A stretch of 37,805 bases of DNA. Source: an uncultured Bacteroidales bacterium. Its GTDB lineage: Bacteria > Bacteroidota > Bacteroidia > Bacteroidales > UBA932. The stretch's first letter is position 1. Each line of letters begins with the position of its first letter. A model generated the notes under the pieces. It did no database searches. It saw only the letters and a program-made list of their open reading frames with translations, and was not told the DNA's origin. Where the stretch lies: NCBI GenBank assembly GCA_947303465.1, contig CAMYYI010000020.1, positions 1-37,805 on the forward strand, in the 5' to 3' direction. This document shows, piece by piece, positions 8,218-15,206 of this stretch. The position numbers and the translations under genes were made by a program.

Positions 8218-9171
8218 ATGAAACGGATTGTTCTTTTTATGACGGCACTGCTGCTTTTGTGCGGGAGCGCATCCGCGCAGAGCGTACTCGGCAGGCTCGG
8301 CCGTACTGTCCGCAATGCAGCGGAAAACAGCATCAACAGGCAGGTGGAAAAGACTGTCTCCGACGCCGTTGACGCAGAATTTGACAAAGCTCGTGAAAGG
8401 CAGCGCCAGAAGGCTGAAGAGGCCGCTGCCGAGACCCGCAGGCAACTGGACAGCCTGGCGGAGGCCGGCGTTGAGATAGACGCCGATGAGCTGAAGGAAG
8501 AGGCAGAAAAGCCCGAAGCCAAGCCTGAGGCAAAGGAAGAAGCCGCCATCGTCATGCCGGCCAATTCCGAATATGCCGCATACGCAAGGTCCCACGGCAC
8601 CTGGTTCTGCGACAAGCCGGGGGCAAAACTCCACTATGTGCAGAAAGATGCCGACGGCAAGCAGACCAACGAGATGTTCTATACCATCAAGGACGTCAAG
8701 AAAGAAGGATCCAAAACCGTCATCTTTTACGACATGCTGATTCCGGCGCTGGGCGGCGAACCCATCGACTGCAGCGTGCGTTCGGAAGGCGGCTGGTTCT
8801 ATGCCGATCCCCGTTCCGTTACAGGGCAGGTGGGCAGGAACATGGATATCAAGGGAAACACTCCCATCATGCCGGAGAAACCTTCCGCTGGCCTTAAGCT
8901 CCAGGACTGCACGGTAACCATACCGTCCATGTCCACGACGGCCAACTATACCGGCGTACAATTCACCCGCAACGAGCAGGTCACCACTCCCGCCGGCACC
9001 TTCGACTGCTGGTGCCTGGAGTACACCACCGTCTCCAAGGTGGCTTTCATCAAATCCACCACCACGAACGAACAGTGGTTCGCCAAAGGCGTGGGCGTGG
9101 TCAAATACGTTATGAAAGACAAGAGCGGCAAGGTTCAGTCTGTACAGGAATTGGATAAGTTTGAAAAATAA
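8218..9171 (+). CDS. Exported TapB/DUF3108-like protein with helical N-terminal region
   Basis: The 317-residue protein has a clear signal peptide ending ASA at residue 20. Residues about 30-110 are alanine-, glutamate- and lysine-rich and predicted helical or coiled coil. Residues about 115-310 form a beta-rich domain whose pattern fits the TapB-like/DUF3108 group. The diagnostic pieces are TTPAGTFDCW and the closing EQWFAKGVGVVKYV followed by a GK turn. The domain is presumed to fold as a lipocalin-like barrel in the periplasm, with no proven ligand. Only six bases separate it from the following lipoprotein gene, so the pair is probably one unit. Confidence 0.7.
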   Translation: MKRIVLFMTALLLLCGSASAQSVLGRLGRTVRNAAENSINRQVEKTVSDAVDAEFDKARERQRQKAEEAAAETRRQLDSLAEAGVEIDADELKEEAEKPEAKPEAKEEAAIVMPANSEYAAYARSHGTWFCDKPGAKLHYVQKDADGKQTNEMFYTIKDVKKEGSKTVIFYDMLIPALGGEPIDCSVRSEGGWFYADPRSVTGQVGRNMDIKGNTPIMPEKPSAGLKLQDCTVTIPSMSTTANYTGVQFTRNEQVTTPAGTFDCWCLEYTTVSKVAFIKSTTTNEQWFAKGVGVVKYVMKDKSGKVQSVQELDKFEK

Positions 9172-9177
9172 ACGTCT

Positions 9178-10194
9178 ATGAAAAAGTTATTTATAGCATT
9201 GGCAACTGTTTCGCTGGGGCTCATGGCAGCATCCTGCAGCATCAGCGACATTATTGGCGTCAACCTGGATTATGACATGGATAATCCATGGGAATCGTGG
9301 ACTAAAGTCAAGACCGGTGTATACTTGGGCACTGAAGAAGGATGGAACAAGGACGAAGTTATTGCCAAGGGTAACGACGGCAGCATCATTGTCTGCAAGG
9401 TGGACGGCAGCGGCGACCTTCCCCGCGAGTTCTCCGGGTTCGACGGAAAGAAGACCGTTTATACTTTCGGCCAGAGCCAGTACAAGGGAACGAAGATCTT
9501 TACCCATACCACCAGCATCGTGGCCGAAACCCAATCCACTGCAATGGATGCCTTCACCGCAAACGTGGCTGCCACCAAGAAACTCTGGGGAGCGAAGGGC
9601 GTAGGCCTTATCACGACCCCCAAGAAGTATAAGAAAATCGCAAACGGTTCCGATTTCTGGGGCAATTACAAAGCCATCTGCGACAAGTATCAGGCAGGCG
9701 GCTACGTAGCTCCTGAAAATCAGCTCACCACCGAATATACCGAGTACGACACCAAGTGGTTCACCGATAAATATCCAAAGGACATGGACGCCAGAGGCTG
9801 GGTAGTCCCCTACACCGGTAAAGGCAAGATCGAGTGGATGACAGTAATCCGCCAGCAGGGCTGGGACGACCACGGCAACCGCAAGGTGCTTTACGGCGGA
9901 TGCAACTTCGAAAACTACACTTACGTCAAAGCCGAAATCACCGGCATCACCTACGACGAGGCCGCGGAATACCTGAACAAGGTGAAGTCTTCCGGCAAAT
10001 ACAACGTGCAGGACAAGGACAACTTTGCCGACGGCTCCAAGTCCTTCGCTTTCAAGGCGTGGAGCAATGACGAGGCGGAGAATCTGGAAGGATTCAAAGG
10101 ATACATCTACCCCGAATACGACATCAAGTTCACCTCGCTCCTGACACCTACCCTGACAATCGAGTTCGCAGTATGCTACATAACATTCGTATAG
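9178..10194 (+). CDS. Predicted lipoprotein of unknown function
   Basis: The 338-residue protein has a lipobox (MAASC, lipidated Cys20). I recognise no domain. The mature part is rich in Tyr, Trp, Lys and Asp, includes a lysine-rich stretch PKKYKKIA near residue 150 and a repeated YTEYD/PEYD flavour, and looks beta-rich. It follows the TapB-like gene by six bases, suggesting a shared envelope role. The stop is nine bases from the end of the convergent isomerase homologue. Confidence 0.65.
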   Translation: MKKLFIALATVSLGLMAASCSISDIIGVNLDYDMDNPWESWTKVKTGVYLGTEEGWNKDEVIAKGNDGSIIVCKVDGSGDLPREFSGFDGKKTVYTFGQSQYKGTKIFTHTTSIVAETQSTAMDAFTANVAATKKLWGAKGVGLITTPKKYKKIANGSDFWGNYKAICDKYQAGGYVAPENQLTTEYTEYDTKWFTDKYPKDMDARGWVVPYTGKGKIEWMTVIRQQGWDDHGNRKVLYGGCNFENYTYVKAEITGITYDEAAEYLNKVKSSGKYNVQDKDNFADGSKSFAFKAWSNDEAENLEGFKGYIYPEYDIKFTSLLTPTLTIEFAVCYITFV

Positions 10195-10203
10195 CAGCCG
10201 CTT

Positions 10204-11187
10204 TTATTTCTTCAGATAGCTGTCGCTCTCCTCACGGGGGGCGACAGTCGTTTCCAGGATAAAGGTATCCCTGTCTGTCGGGACCAGAAAGAAATCAGGG
10301 CATTCTGCGGGAACCAGCATGGTATCACCTGCAGCCATGGGGAACCTCGCAGTCTGCCCCAGAACCTCGATCTGCACGGAGGCCCCGCCGCGCAGGCAGG
10401 TATAGAGGACAAAGGAATCGAAGTTCTCTCCGCTGATATGCAAAGGGTCTGAAAGATTCAGGGCAGATACAGTAAACTCAGGAATATCAATCAGTTTCCG
10501 TGCAGGATCGAATTGTTCCGTGCCGGGCCGCTCAGGATCTTTCCAGGCCTTGTAGTCTATAAAGTCCAGGGCATCCACCAGGCTGAGACTGGTATCGAAT
10601 TCTTCCGGGCTCACCTCCTCCCCCCAGCCGCAAAGGCAGAAATCCAAAGGCGAGGATTCGCTGATTTCCACTATTTCTACATCTCCGGCAGCGGCGTGAG
10701 GTACGCCTGGACGTATATGGAAGAACTCCCCGGCCTTGGGTTCAACTGTATTCATCAGTTCCTCCACACTGGCATCCATGCATTTGGAATAGAGTTCGGA
10801 GGCATCGGTATCACGGCTGAAGCCCAGCATCAGACGGGCGCCTGCACCGGCCCTGAGCACATACCAGAGTTTCTCGCGGCCCAGGAAATCGTAACGCTGC
10901 TCCGCCGTTTCGGCATCCGGATGCACCCTCAGCGGCATCTTGCCCTTCACCCGTATATGCTTGACCTGGACGGGAAACTGCCGGCCCCAGAACTGATAGA
11001 CGTTCTCCCCTACCACCCTGTCCAGATAGGTATCCATTACCTCGCTGATGGCATTTCCTGCAAGCCATCCGTCCCTGATAAGGGAGTCACGGTAGCCCAG
11101 GTCGGCCAGTTTGAATTCGTCGCTGCCCCAGGAATACTCGTCGCGCAGCGTGCAGAACCTGAAGGGGTATAGTTTCTTTTCTTCCAT
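10204..11187 (-). CDS. Divergent type I mannose-6-phosphate isomerase homologue (cupin)
   Basis: The 327-residue protein has the fold order of short bacterial ManA. The front matches PFRF...YSWG...LAG. The first cupin has PLRVHPD at 85-91 and LWYVL at 107-111. The GEFFHIRPGVPHAAAG block contains H164, and a second small cupin lies at the C-terminus. Family members bind zinc with Q and H of a VQVHP motif, the E of GKTEMWY, and a late H. Here the Q position is R87, H89 is kept, the Glu position is K106 with E105 beside it, and H164 is kept. It may be inactive, use another metal set, or act on another sugar phosphate. It stands alone, divergent from the DJ-1 gene. Confidence 0.75.
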   Translation of the reverse strand: MEEKKLYPFRFCTLRDEYSWGSDEFKLADLGYRDSLIRDGWLAGNAISEVMDTYLDRVVGENVYQFWGRQFPVQVKHIRVKGKMPLRVHPDAETAEQRYDFLGREKLWYVLRAGAGARLMLGFSRDTDASELYSKCMDASVEELMNTVEPKAGEFFHIRPGVPHAAAGDVEIVEISESSPLDFCLCGWGEEVSPEEFDTSLSLVDALDFIDYKAWKDPERPGTEQFDPARKLIDIPEFTVSALNLSDPLHISGENFDSFVLYTCLRGGASVQIEVLGQTARFPMAAGDTMLVPAECPDFFLVPTDRDTFILETTVAPREESDSYLKK

Positions 11188-11207
11188 TTTTACGTCCGAT
11201 TATTGTG

Positions 11208-11215
11208 CAAAAATA
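11208..11215 (-). promoter_or_regulatory. Probable -7 box (TATTTTTG) of the isomerase homologue
   Basis: Minus-strand TATTTTTG lies 20 bases ahead of the ATG at 11187. In the same 67-base gap, a weaker plus-strand TAATATTG (11228-11235, one mismatch) may serve the DJ-1 gene. Confidence 0.45.
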
Positions 11216-11254
11216 CGGAAAAAAGCGTAATATTGTGGAAACAAGTATCGAGTT

Positions 11255-11833
11255 ATGAAAGGCGTGAACATATTCCTGGCAGACGGCTTCGAAGATGTGG
11301 AAGCCCTGGCCACCAACGACGTGCTCCGCAGAGGTGGAATAGACGTCAGAATCGTATCGATTTATGATGAATACACCGTAGAGAGTTCCCACGGCATAAG
11401 CGTCAATGCCGGAAGCATGCTGGACGATGTTGACCTCCGGCCCGCCGGCACCACCGCAAAAGACGTGATGATTTTCCCGGGAGGCATGCCGGGAACCCGC
11501 AACCTCGCCGCATGCGAGCCCCTCATGAAAGCCATGAAGGCCCATTATGAAGCAGGCGGCAACGTAGCCGCGATCTGCGCCGCTCCCGGACTGGTGCTCA
11601 GCCAGCTGGGCGACGCCCTCAAGGGAGCCGAGGTGACCTGCTTCGACGGATTCGAGTCCGCCCTGGAAGCCGTAGGCGCCAAGTTCATACCCAAACCCGC
11701 CGTGCGCAGCGGGCGCATCATCACCGGCCGCAGCGCCGGTCATGCCGTGAGCTTTGCGCTGGAAATCCTTAATCTTCTGGCGCCCGAAAAGGTAGAAGAC
11801 GTACGTTACGCCATGTATCTCAAAACCATCTGA
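11255..11833 (+). CDS. DJ-1/PfpI family protein (YajL/ThiJ-like)
   Basis: The 192-residue cytoplasmic protein is of the DJ-1 superfamily, whose members protect proteins against oxidative or carbonyl damage. The nucleophile elbow is AAICAAPG with C108. The conserved acidic residue that tunes this cysteine is E16 in GFEDVEA, and the PGGMPG motif is at 75-80. The closing SAGHAVSFALEIL helix matches YajL/DJ-1. Which activity it has (chaperone, deglycase or other) cannot be told. One base separates it from the Hsp15 gene, so the two stress-type genes are probably co-expressed. Confidence 0.9.
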   Translation: MKGVNIFLADGFEDVEALATNDVLRRGGIDVRIVSIYDEYTVESSHGISVNAGSMLDDVDLRPAGTTAKDVMIFPGGMPGTRNLAACEPLMKAMKAHYEAGGNVAAICAAPGLVLSQLGDALKGAEVTCFDGFESALEAVGAKFIPKPAVRSGRIITGRSAGHAVSFALEILNLLAPEKVEDVRYAMYLKTI

Positions 11834-11834
11834 C

Positions 11835-12218
11835 ATGGACAGCATCAGGATAGACAAGTACCTCTGGGCGGTAAGGCTGTACAAGACCCGGAGCGAGGCC
11901 ACCGACGCCTGCAACGGCAACAAGGTGAGGGTGAACGGGGCCGTGGCCAAACCCAGCAAGGCAGTAAAGATAGGAGACCAGGTAGAAGTCCATAAAGGGC
12001 CGGCCGTACTCACGTACAAGGTGCTCCAGCTCAGCGAAAACCGCATGGGCGCCCAACTCGTTCCGGAATATGCGGAAGACCTCACGCCCGAAAGCGAACG
12101 CGCCAAGTTCCATGTGCCCCGGGAGACGATAGTAATGCACCGCGACCGCGGTTCCGGCCGCCCGACAAAAAAAGATCGCAGAGAGCTTGACCATCTCCGC
12201 GACCTTCTGGATCAGTAG
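11835..12218 (+). CDS. hslR: Hsp15-like S4-domain RNA-binding protein
   Basis: The 127-residue protein has an N-terminal S4 domain (RIDKYLWAVRLYKTRSEATDAC, then VRVNG) and a basic tail rich in Arg and Asp. This matches heat-shock protein 15, which binds free 50S subunits carrying nascent chains and helps recycle stalled translation complexes. It follows the DJ-1 gene by one base and converges on lon, placing three protein-quality genes side by side. The assignment rests on size, S4 position and tail; other small S4 proteins are the alternative. Confidence 0.88.
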   Translation: MDSIRIDKYLWAVRLYKTRSEATDACNGNKVRVNGAVAKPSKAVKIGDQVEVHKGPAVLTYKVLQLSENRMGAQLVPEYAEDLTPESERAKFHVPRETIVMHRDRGSGRPTKKDRRELDHLRDLLDQ

Positions 12219-12225
12219 GCGTTTG

Positions 12226-14595
12226 TCAGAAAATAAAGGCGATAACGTCGTCTATAGTCTTGACGTACTGGAAGTTAAGCCCCTTGACATAGATGGGCTT
12301 GATATCTTCCACGTCTTTGCGGTTCTCCTCGGAAATAACTATAGTGCCTACTCCGGCGCGCTTGGCAGCCAGGATCTTCTCCTTTATGCCGCCCACCGGC
12401 AACACGCGGCCGCGCAGTGTCATCTCGCCCGTCATTGCTATGCCTTTGCGGACTGCCTGGCCACGCAGGGCAGACACCATTGAACTCACCATGGTAATGC
12501 CGGCTGAAGGGCCGTCCTTTGGAGTGGCCCCCTCCGGCACATGAACGTGGATATCCTTCTCCGAGAAGGTCTTGGCGTCCATTTTCGCCATATCAGGATG
12601 AGCTTTTATATACTGGTAGGCTATGGTGGCCGACTCCTTCATTACATCGCCGAGGTTGCCGGTCATGGTCATTACTCCCTTTCCTGTGCTTACCGAGCTC
12701 TCCACGAACAGTATCTCTCCTCCCATCTGGGTCCAGGCAAGTCCCGTAACGACTCCGGGAGCCTCATTTCCCTTCTGCAGGTCATGGAAATTGGTGGGCA
12801 GACCAAGGTACTCCTTGAGGTGCTCCGGCTTGATGGTGGTGGGATACTCCTGCTCCAGGGCTATCTTCTTCGCGGTCACGCGGGCAATCTTCGCAATCTG
12901 CTTCTCCAGGCCGCGCACGCCGCTTTCATGGGTGTACTGGTCGATAATAGCCTTTATACCTGCGGCGCTGATCTTCAGTTTACGGCCGTCTATGCCGTGT
13001 TCGCGCAATTGCTTGGGTAGCAGGAACTGCTTGGCTATCTCCGCCTTTTCCTCTGCAAGGTAGCCGGAGACATTGATAAGCTCCATACGGTCGAGCAGGG
13101 CCGGCTGTACCGGCGACAGGCTGTTGGCGGTAGTGATGAACATCACATTGCTGAGGTCGTAGTCCAGATCCAGGTAGTTATCGTGGAAAGTGGAGTTCTG
13201 CTCGGGATCCAGGGCCTCCAGCAGGGCCGATGAAGGGTCGCCCTTGAAATCGGCGCCAAGCTTGTCTATCTCATCCAGCACAACCACCGGATTGGAGGTG
13301 CCAGCACGGGCTATACCGTTCAGGATACGGCCGGGAAGGGCGCCGACGTAGGTTTTACGGTGACCGCGGATTTCCGCCTCGTCATGCATGCCGCCGAGGG
13401 ATATCCTCACGTACTTGCGACCCAGGGCACGGGCGATAGACTTGCCCAGGGATGTCTTGCCTACTCCGGGAGGGCCGTAGAGGCAGAGTATGGGCGATTT
13501 CATATTGCCCTTGAGCTTCAGTACGGCCAGATATTCTATGATACGGTCTTTCACGGTGTCCAGGCCGTAATGGTCCTCGTCCAGCACCTCCTGGGCATGC
13601 TTCAGGTCCAGGTTGTCCTCGCTCATCTCGCCCCAGGGCAGCTGGAGCATGAATTCCAGATAATTGTACTGGACGCTGTAGTCCGGCGAATTGGGATTGT
13701 ATTTTTCCAGCTTGGCCAGCTCCTTTTCGAATGCCTTGCCTATCTCCTCCGGCCACTTCTTCTCCTTGGCCCTTTCCCGGAACTTGTCGAAATCTTCCTG
13801 TTCGTCCATGCCGAGCTCCTCCTGGATGGTCTTGAGCTGACTGTTCAGGTAGTATTCCCTCTGCTGCTGGTCTATTTCGCTCTTTACCTTCTGGTTGATG
13901 TCCTGCTTCAGCTTTATGAGCTGCAGCTGCACGTCCAGTATGGACAGCAGTTTCATGGCACGCAGCTTAAGGTCGTCCAGGGAGAGCAGTTCCATCTTGT
14001 CCTTGAAGTTCTCCACCTCCACCGTAGTAGCGGTAAAGTTCACCAGGAACTCGAAGTTCTCGACCGCCTTTATGGCACCTATGGATTCGCGGGAAGAGAA
14101 ATTGGTGGTGCGCAGGACCTGGATGGCCTTGTCCTTCAGCGCCTCAGAGAGGGCCTTTACGTCGGTGGACGTTGTGTCATAAGTACGGTCGCGCCTGTAG
14201 AGCACGCGAGCGGTGATATACGGGTCCACATCGACTATAGCTTCTATCTCTATGCGCCTGAAGGCCTGCAGTATGGCTGTCAGGGTGCCGTCCGGCATCT
14301 CGAGTGTCTTGAGTATCTTGCAGACCGTGCCGTAACGGTAAAGGTCGTCTGCGCCCGGATCTTCCACCGTCACATCCATCTGCGGAACGGCGCCGATAAA
14401 GAAATCATGCTCTTCTGCATGCTGGATAAGGCGCACCGACTTTTCGCGGCCTATAGTGACAGGATAAACCGTTCCCGGGAAAAGGGCGGCCCCGCGGAGA
14501 GCAAGTACCGGCAACACGTCCGGAAGTTCATTCTCGTTGAGCCTGAACGGCACTTCTCCCTGCACTACAGGAATAATGTTTATATCTTGTTTCAT
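12226..14595 (-). CDS. lon: ATP-dependent protease Lon
   Basis: This is the cytoplasmic AAA+ serine protease that degrades misfolded and regulatory proteins (789 residues, usual length). Domain order is as follows: the LON substrate-binding domain at about 25-225, a coiled region at 230-275, and the AAA+ module with Walker A GPPGVGKT (374-381) and Walker B VVVLDEID (437-444). The protease domain follows, with S697 in PKDGPSAG and K740 in GGIKEK, 43 residues apart as in E. coli Lon. The start at 14595 gives the normal N-terminus. The leader holds a GGGTA/TACCC palindrome (14625-14637), a candidate control site. It is divergent from HU and convergent with hslR. Confidence 0.98.
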   Translation of the reverse strand: MKQDINIIPVVQGEVPFRLNENELPDVLPVLALRGAALFPGTVYPVTIGREKSVRLIQHAEEHDFFIGAVPQMDVTVEDPGADDLYRYGTVCKILKTLEMPDGTLTAILQAFRRIEIEAIVDVDPYITARVLYRRDRTYDTTSTDVKALSEALKDKAIQVLRTTNFSSRESIGAIKAVENFEFLVNFTATTVEVENFKDKMELLSLDDLKLRAMKLLSILDVQLQLIKLKQDINQKVKSEIDQQQREYYLNSQLKTIQEELGMDEQEDFDKFRERAKEKKWPEEIGKAFEKELAKLEKYNPNSPDYSVQYNYLEFMLQLPWGEMSEDNLDLKHAQEVLDEDHYGLDTVKDRIIEYLAVLKLKGNMKSPILCLYGPPGVGKTSLGKSIARALGRKYVRISLGGMHDEAEIRGHRKTYVGALPGRILNGIARAGTSNPVVVLDEIDKLGADFKGDPSSALLEALDPEQNSTFHDNYLDLDYDLSNVMFITTANSLSPVQPALLDRMELINVSGYLAEEKAEIAKQFLLPKQLREHGIDGRKLKISAAGIKAIIDQYTHESGVRGLEKQIAKIARVTAKKIALEQEYPTTIKPEHLKEYLGLPTNFHDLQKGNEAPGVVTGLAWTQMGGEILFVESSVSTGKGVMTMTGNLGDVMKESATIAYQYIKAHPDMAKMDAKTFSEKDIHVHVPEGATPKDGPSAGITMVSSMVSALRGQAVRKGIAMTGEMTLRGRVLPVGGIKEKILAAKRAGVGTIVISEENRKDVEDIKPIYVKGLNFQYVKTIDDVIAFIF

Positions 14596-14624
14596 AATAG
14601 TTGTGTCAAAATGTCAGTAAAAAA

Positions 14625-14637
14625 GGGTAAAATACCC
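14625..14637. promoter_or_regulatory. Palindrome GGGTA-AAA-TACCC in the lon leader
   Basis: This perfect five-base inverted repeat with three central A bases lies about 30 bases upstream of the lon start. A second pair, TGGCA (14640-14644) and TGCCA (14663-14667), flanks the next 20 bases. They could be an operator or leader hairpins. No known regulator is assigned. Confidence 0.3.
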
Positions 14638-14679
14638 CCTGGCATATATAGGTCAATCTCTGTGCCAAAAAGAAAAAGG

Positions 14680-14687
14680 CAAAATTA
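14680..14687 (-). promoter_or_regulatory. Possible -7 box (TAATTTTG) of lon
   Basis: Minus-strand TAATTTTG fits TAnnTTTG and would give a lon leader of about 80 bases containing the palindromes. It abuts the -33 box of the divergent HU promoter. No -33 TTTG is seen at the right spacing on the minus strand. Confidence 0.35.
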
Positions 14688-14688
14688 T

Positions 14689-14719
14689 TTTGATAGTTGA
14701 AAATTAAACTCTATTTTTG
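14689..14719 (+). promoter_or_regulatory. HU promoter: TTTG, 19 bases, TATTTTTG
   Basis: TTTG at 14689-14692 and TATTTTTG at 14712-14719 match both Bacteroidetes primary sigma elements at the consensus 19-base spacing. The leader to the HU ATG would be about 46 bases. The same boxes with the same spacing precede pckA. Confidence 0.75.
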
Positions 14720-14770
14720 CGTTCCCAATTGATTGAAGGGAAGATAACAACCAAATTCAGTATAGAAATT

Positions 14771-15046
14771 ATGACTAAAGCAGAAATCGTCAGTGAAGTT
14801 GCAAAGGCAACCGGCATTGAAAAAGTAACAGTTCAGACCGTTATTGAGGCAGCTATGGAATCAATCAAGGAGTCCATCGTAAAGGGTGAGCCCGTTTACC
14901 TTCGCGGATTCGGCAGCTTCATCATCAAGCACAGGGCACAGAAGGCTGCACGCAACATCACCAAGAAGACTACCATCACCATCCCTGCACACAATATTCC
15001 CGCTTTCAAGCCCTCCAAGGCTTTTGTGGCAGAACTGCAGAAATAA
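14771..15046 (+). CDS. HU/IHF-family DNA-binding protein
   Basis: The 91-residue histone-like protein bends and compacts DNA as a dimer. It has the N-terminal dimerisation helices (MTKAEIVSEVAKATG), the LRGFGSF turn and the DNA-binding arm region ending NIPAFKPSKAFV. The start at 14771 is chosen because the family begins MTKA; a longer frame from 14717 adds an unrelated 18 residues. It has the best promoter in the window along with pckA. A 29-residue basic peptide gene follows after 15 bases. Whether it is an HU or IHF type cannot be told from sequence alone. Confidence 0.95.
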   Translation: MTKAEIVSEVAKATGIEKVTVQTVIEAAMESIKESIVKGEPVYLRGFGSFIIKHRAQKAARNITKKTTITIPAHNIPAFKPSKAFVAELQK

Positions 15047-15061
15047 TCAATACCATTTCAT

Positions 15062-15151
15062 ATGCCCAACGGAAAGAAGCATAAGAGACACAAGATGGCG
15101 ACGCACAAGCGCAAAAAGCGCTTGCGTCTGAACAGACACAAGAAGAAATAG
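15062..15151 (+). CDS. 29-residue basic ribosomal-type peptide (AURKAIP1/COX24, bS22-like)
   Basis: The ATG at 15062 opens a 29-codon frame ending TAG. Nineteen of the 29 residues are Lys, Arg or His. The core HKMATHKRKKRLR resembles the AURKAIP1/COX24 C-terminal motif of mitochondrial mS38 and mycobacterial bS22, short peptides buried in small-subunit rRNA. I recall near-identical peptides in many Bacteroidetes genomes, often beside the RNase G gene; a ribosomal role is inference. It sits 15 bases after HU and just before a terminator, so it is probably transcribed with HU. Gene finders often miss it because of its length. Confidence 0.75.
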   Translation: MPNGKKHKRHKMATHKRKKRLRLNRHKKK

Positions 15152-15161
15152 TCGCGAAAGG

Positions 15162-15187
15162 CCCGGCGGGAGATCCGGCGGGTTTTT
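15162..15187 (+). terminator. Intrinsic terminator after the HU/basic-peptide unit
   Basis: CCCGGCGG (15162-15169) pairs with CCGGCGGG (15175-15182), with one G-G mismatch and loop GAGAT. TTTTT follows at 15183-15187, then CGTTTT. The RNase G ATG is only 20 bases on, so this may be a partial terminator with read-through. Confidence 0.75.
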
Positions 15188-15206
15188 CGTTTTATAACGT
15201 CCCAAA

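Noticed and set aside
10220..10247. CTGTCGC/GCGACAG inverted repeat near the 3' end of the isomerase homologue
   Set aside because: It lies within coding sequence with a 14-base loop and no following T-run, so I do not call it a terminator.
14652..14668. Sigma-54-like site on the minus strand ahead of lon (TTGGCAC, then TTGAC)
   Set aside because: The -24 GG half fits but the -12 half is GA instead of GC, and no activator gene is nearby; one mismatch in the essential dinucleotide makes it weak.
13360..14700. A 446-codon plus-strand frame opposite lon
   Set aside because: Antisense to conserved lon sequence; composition is that of a shadow frame.
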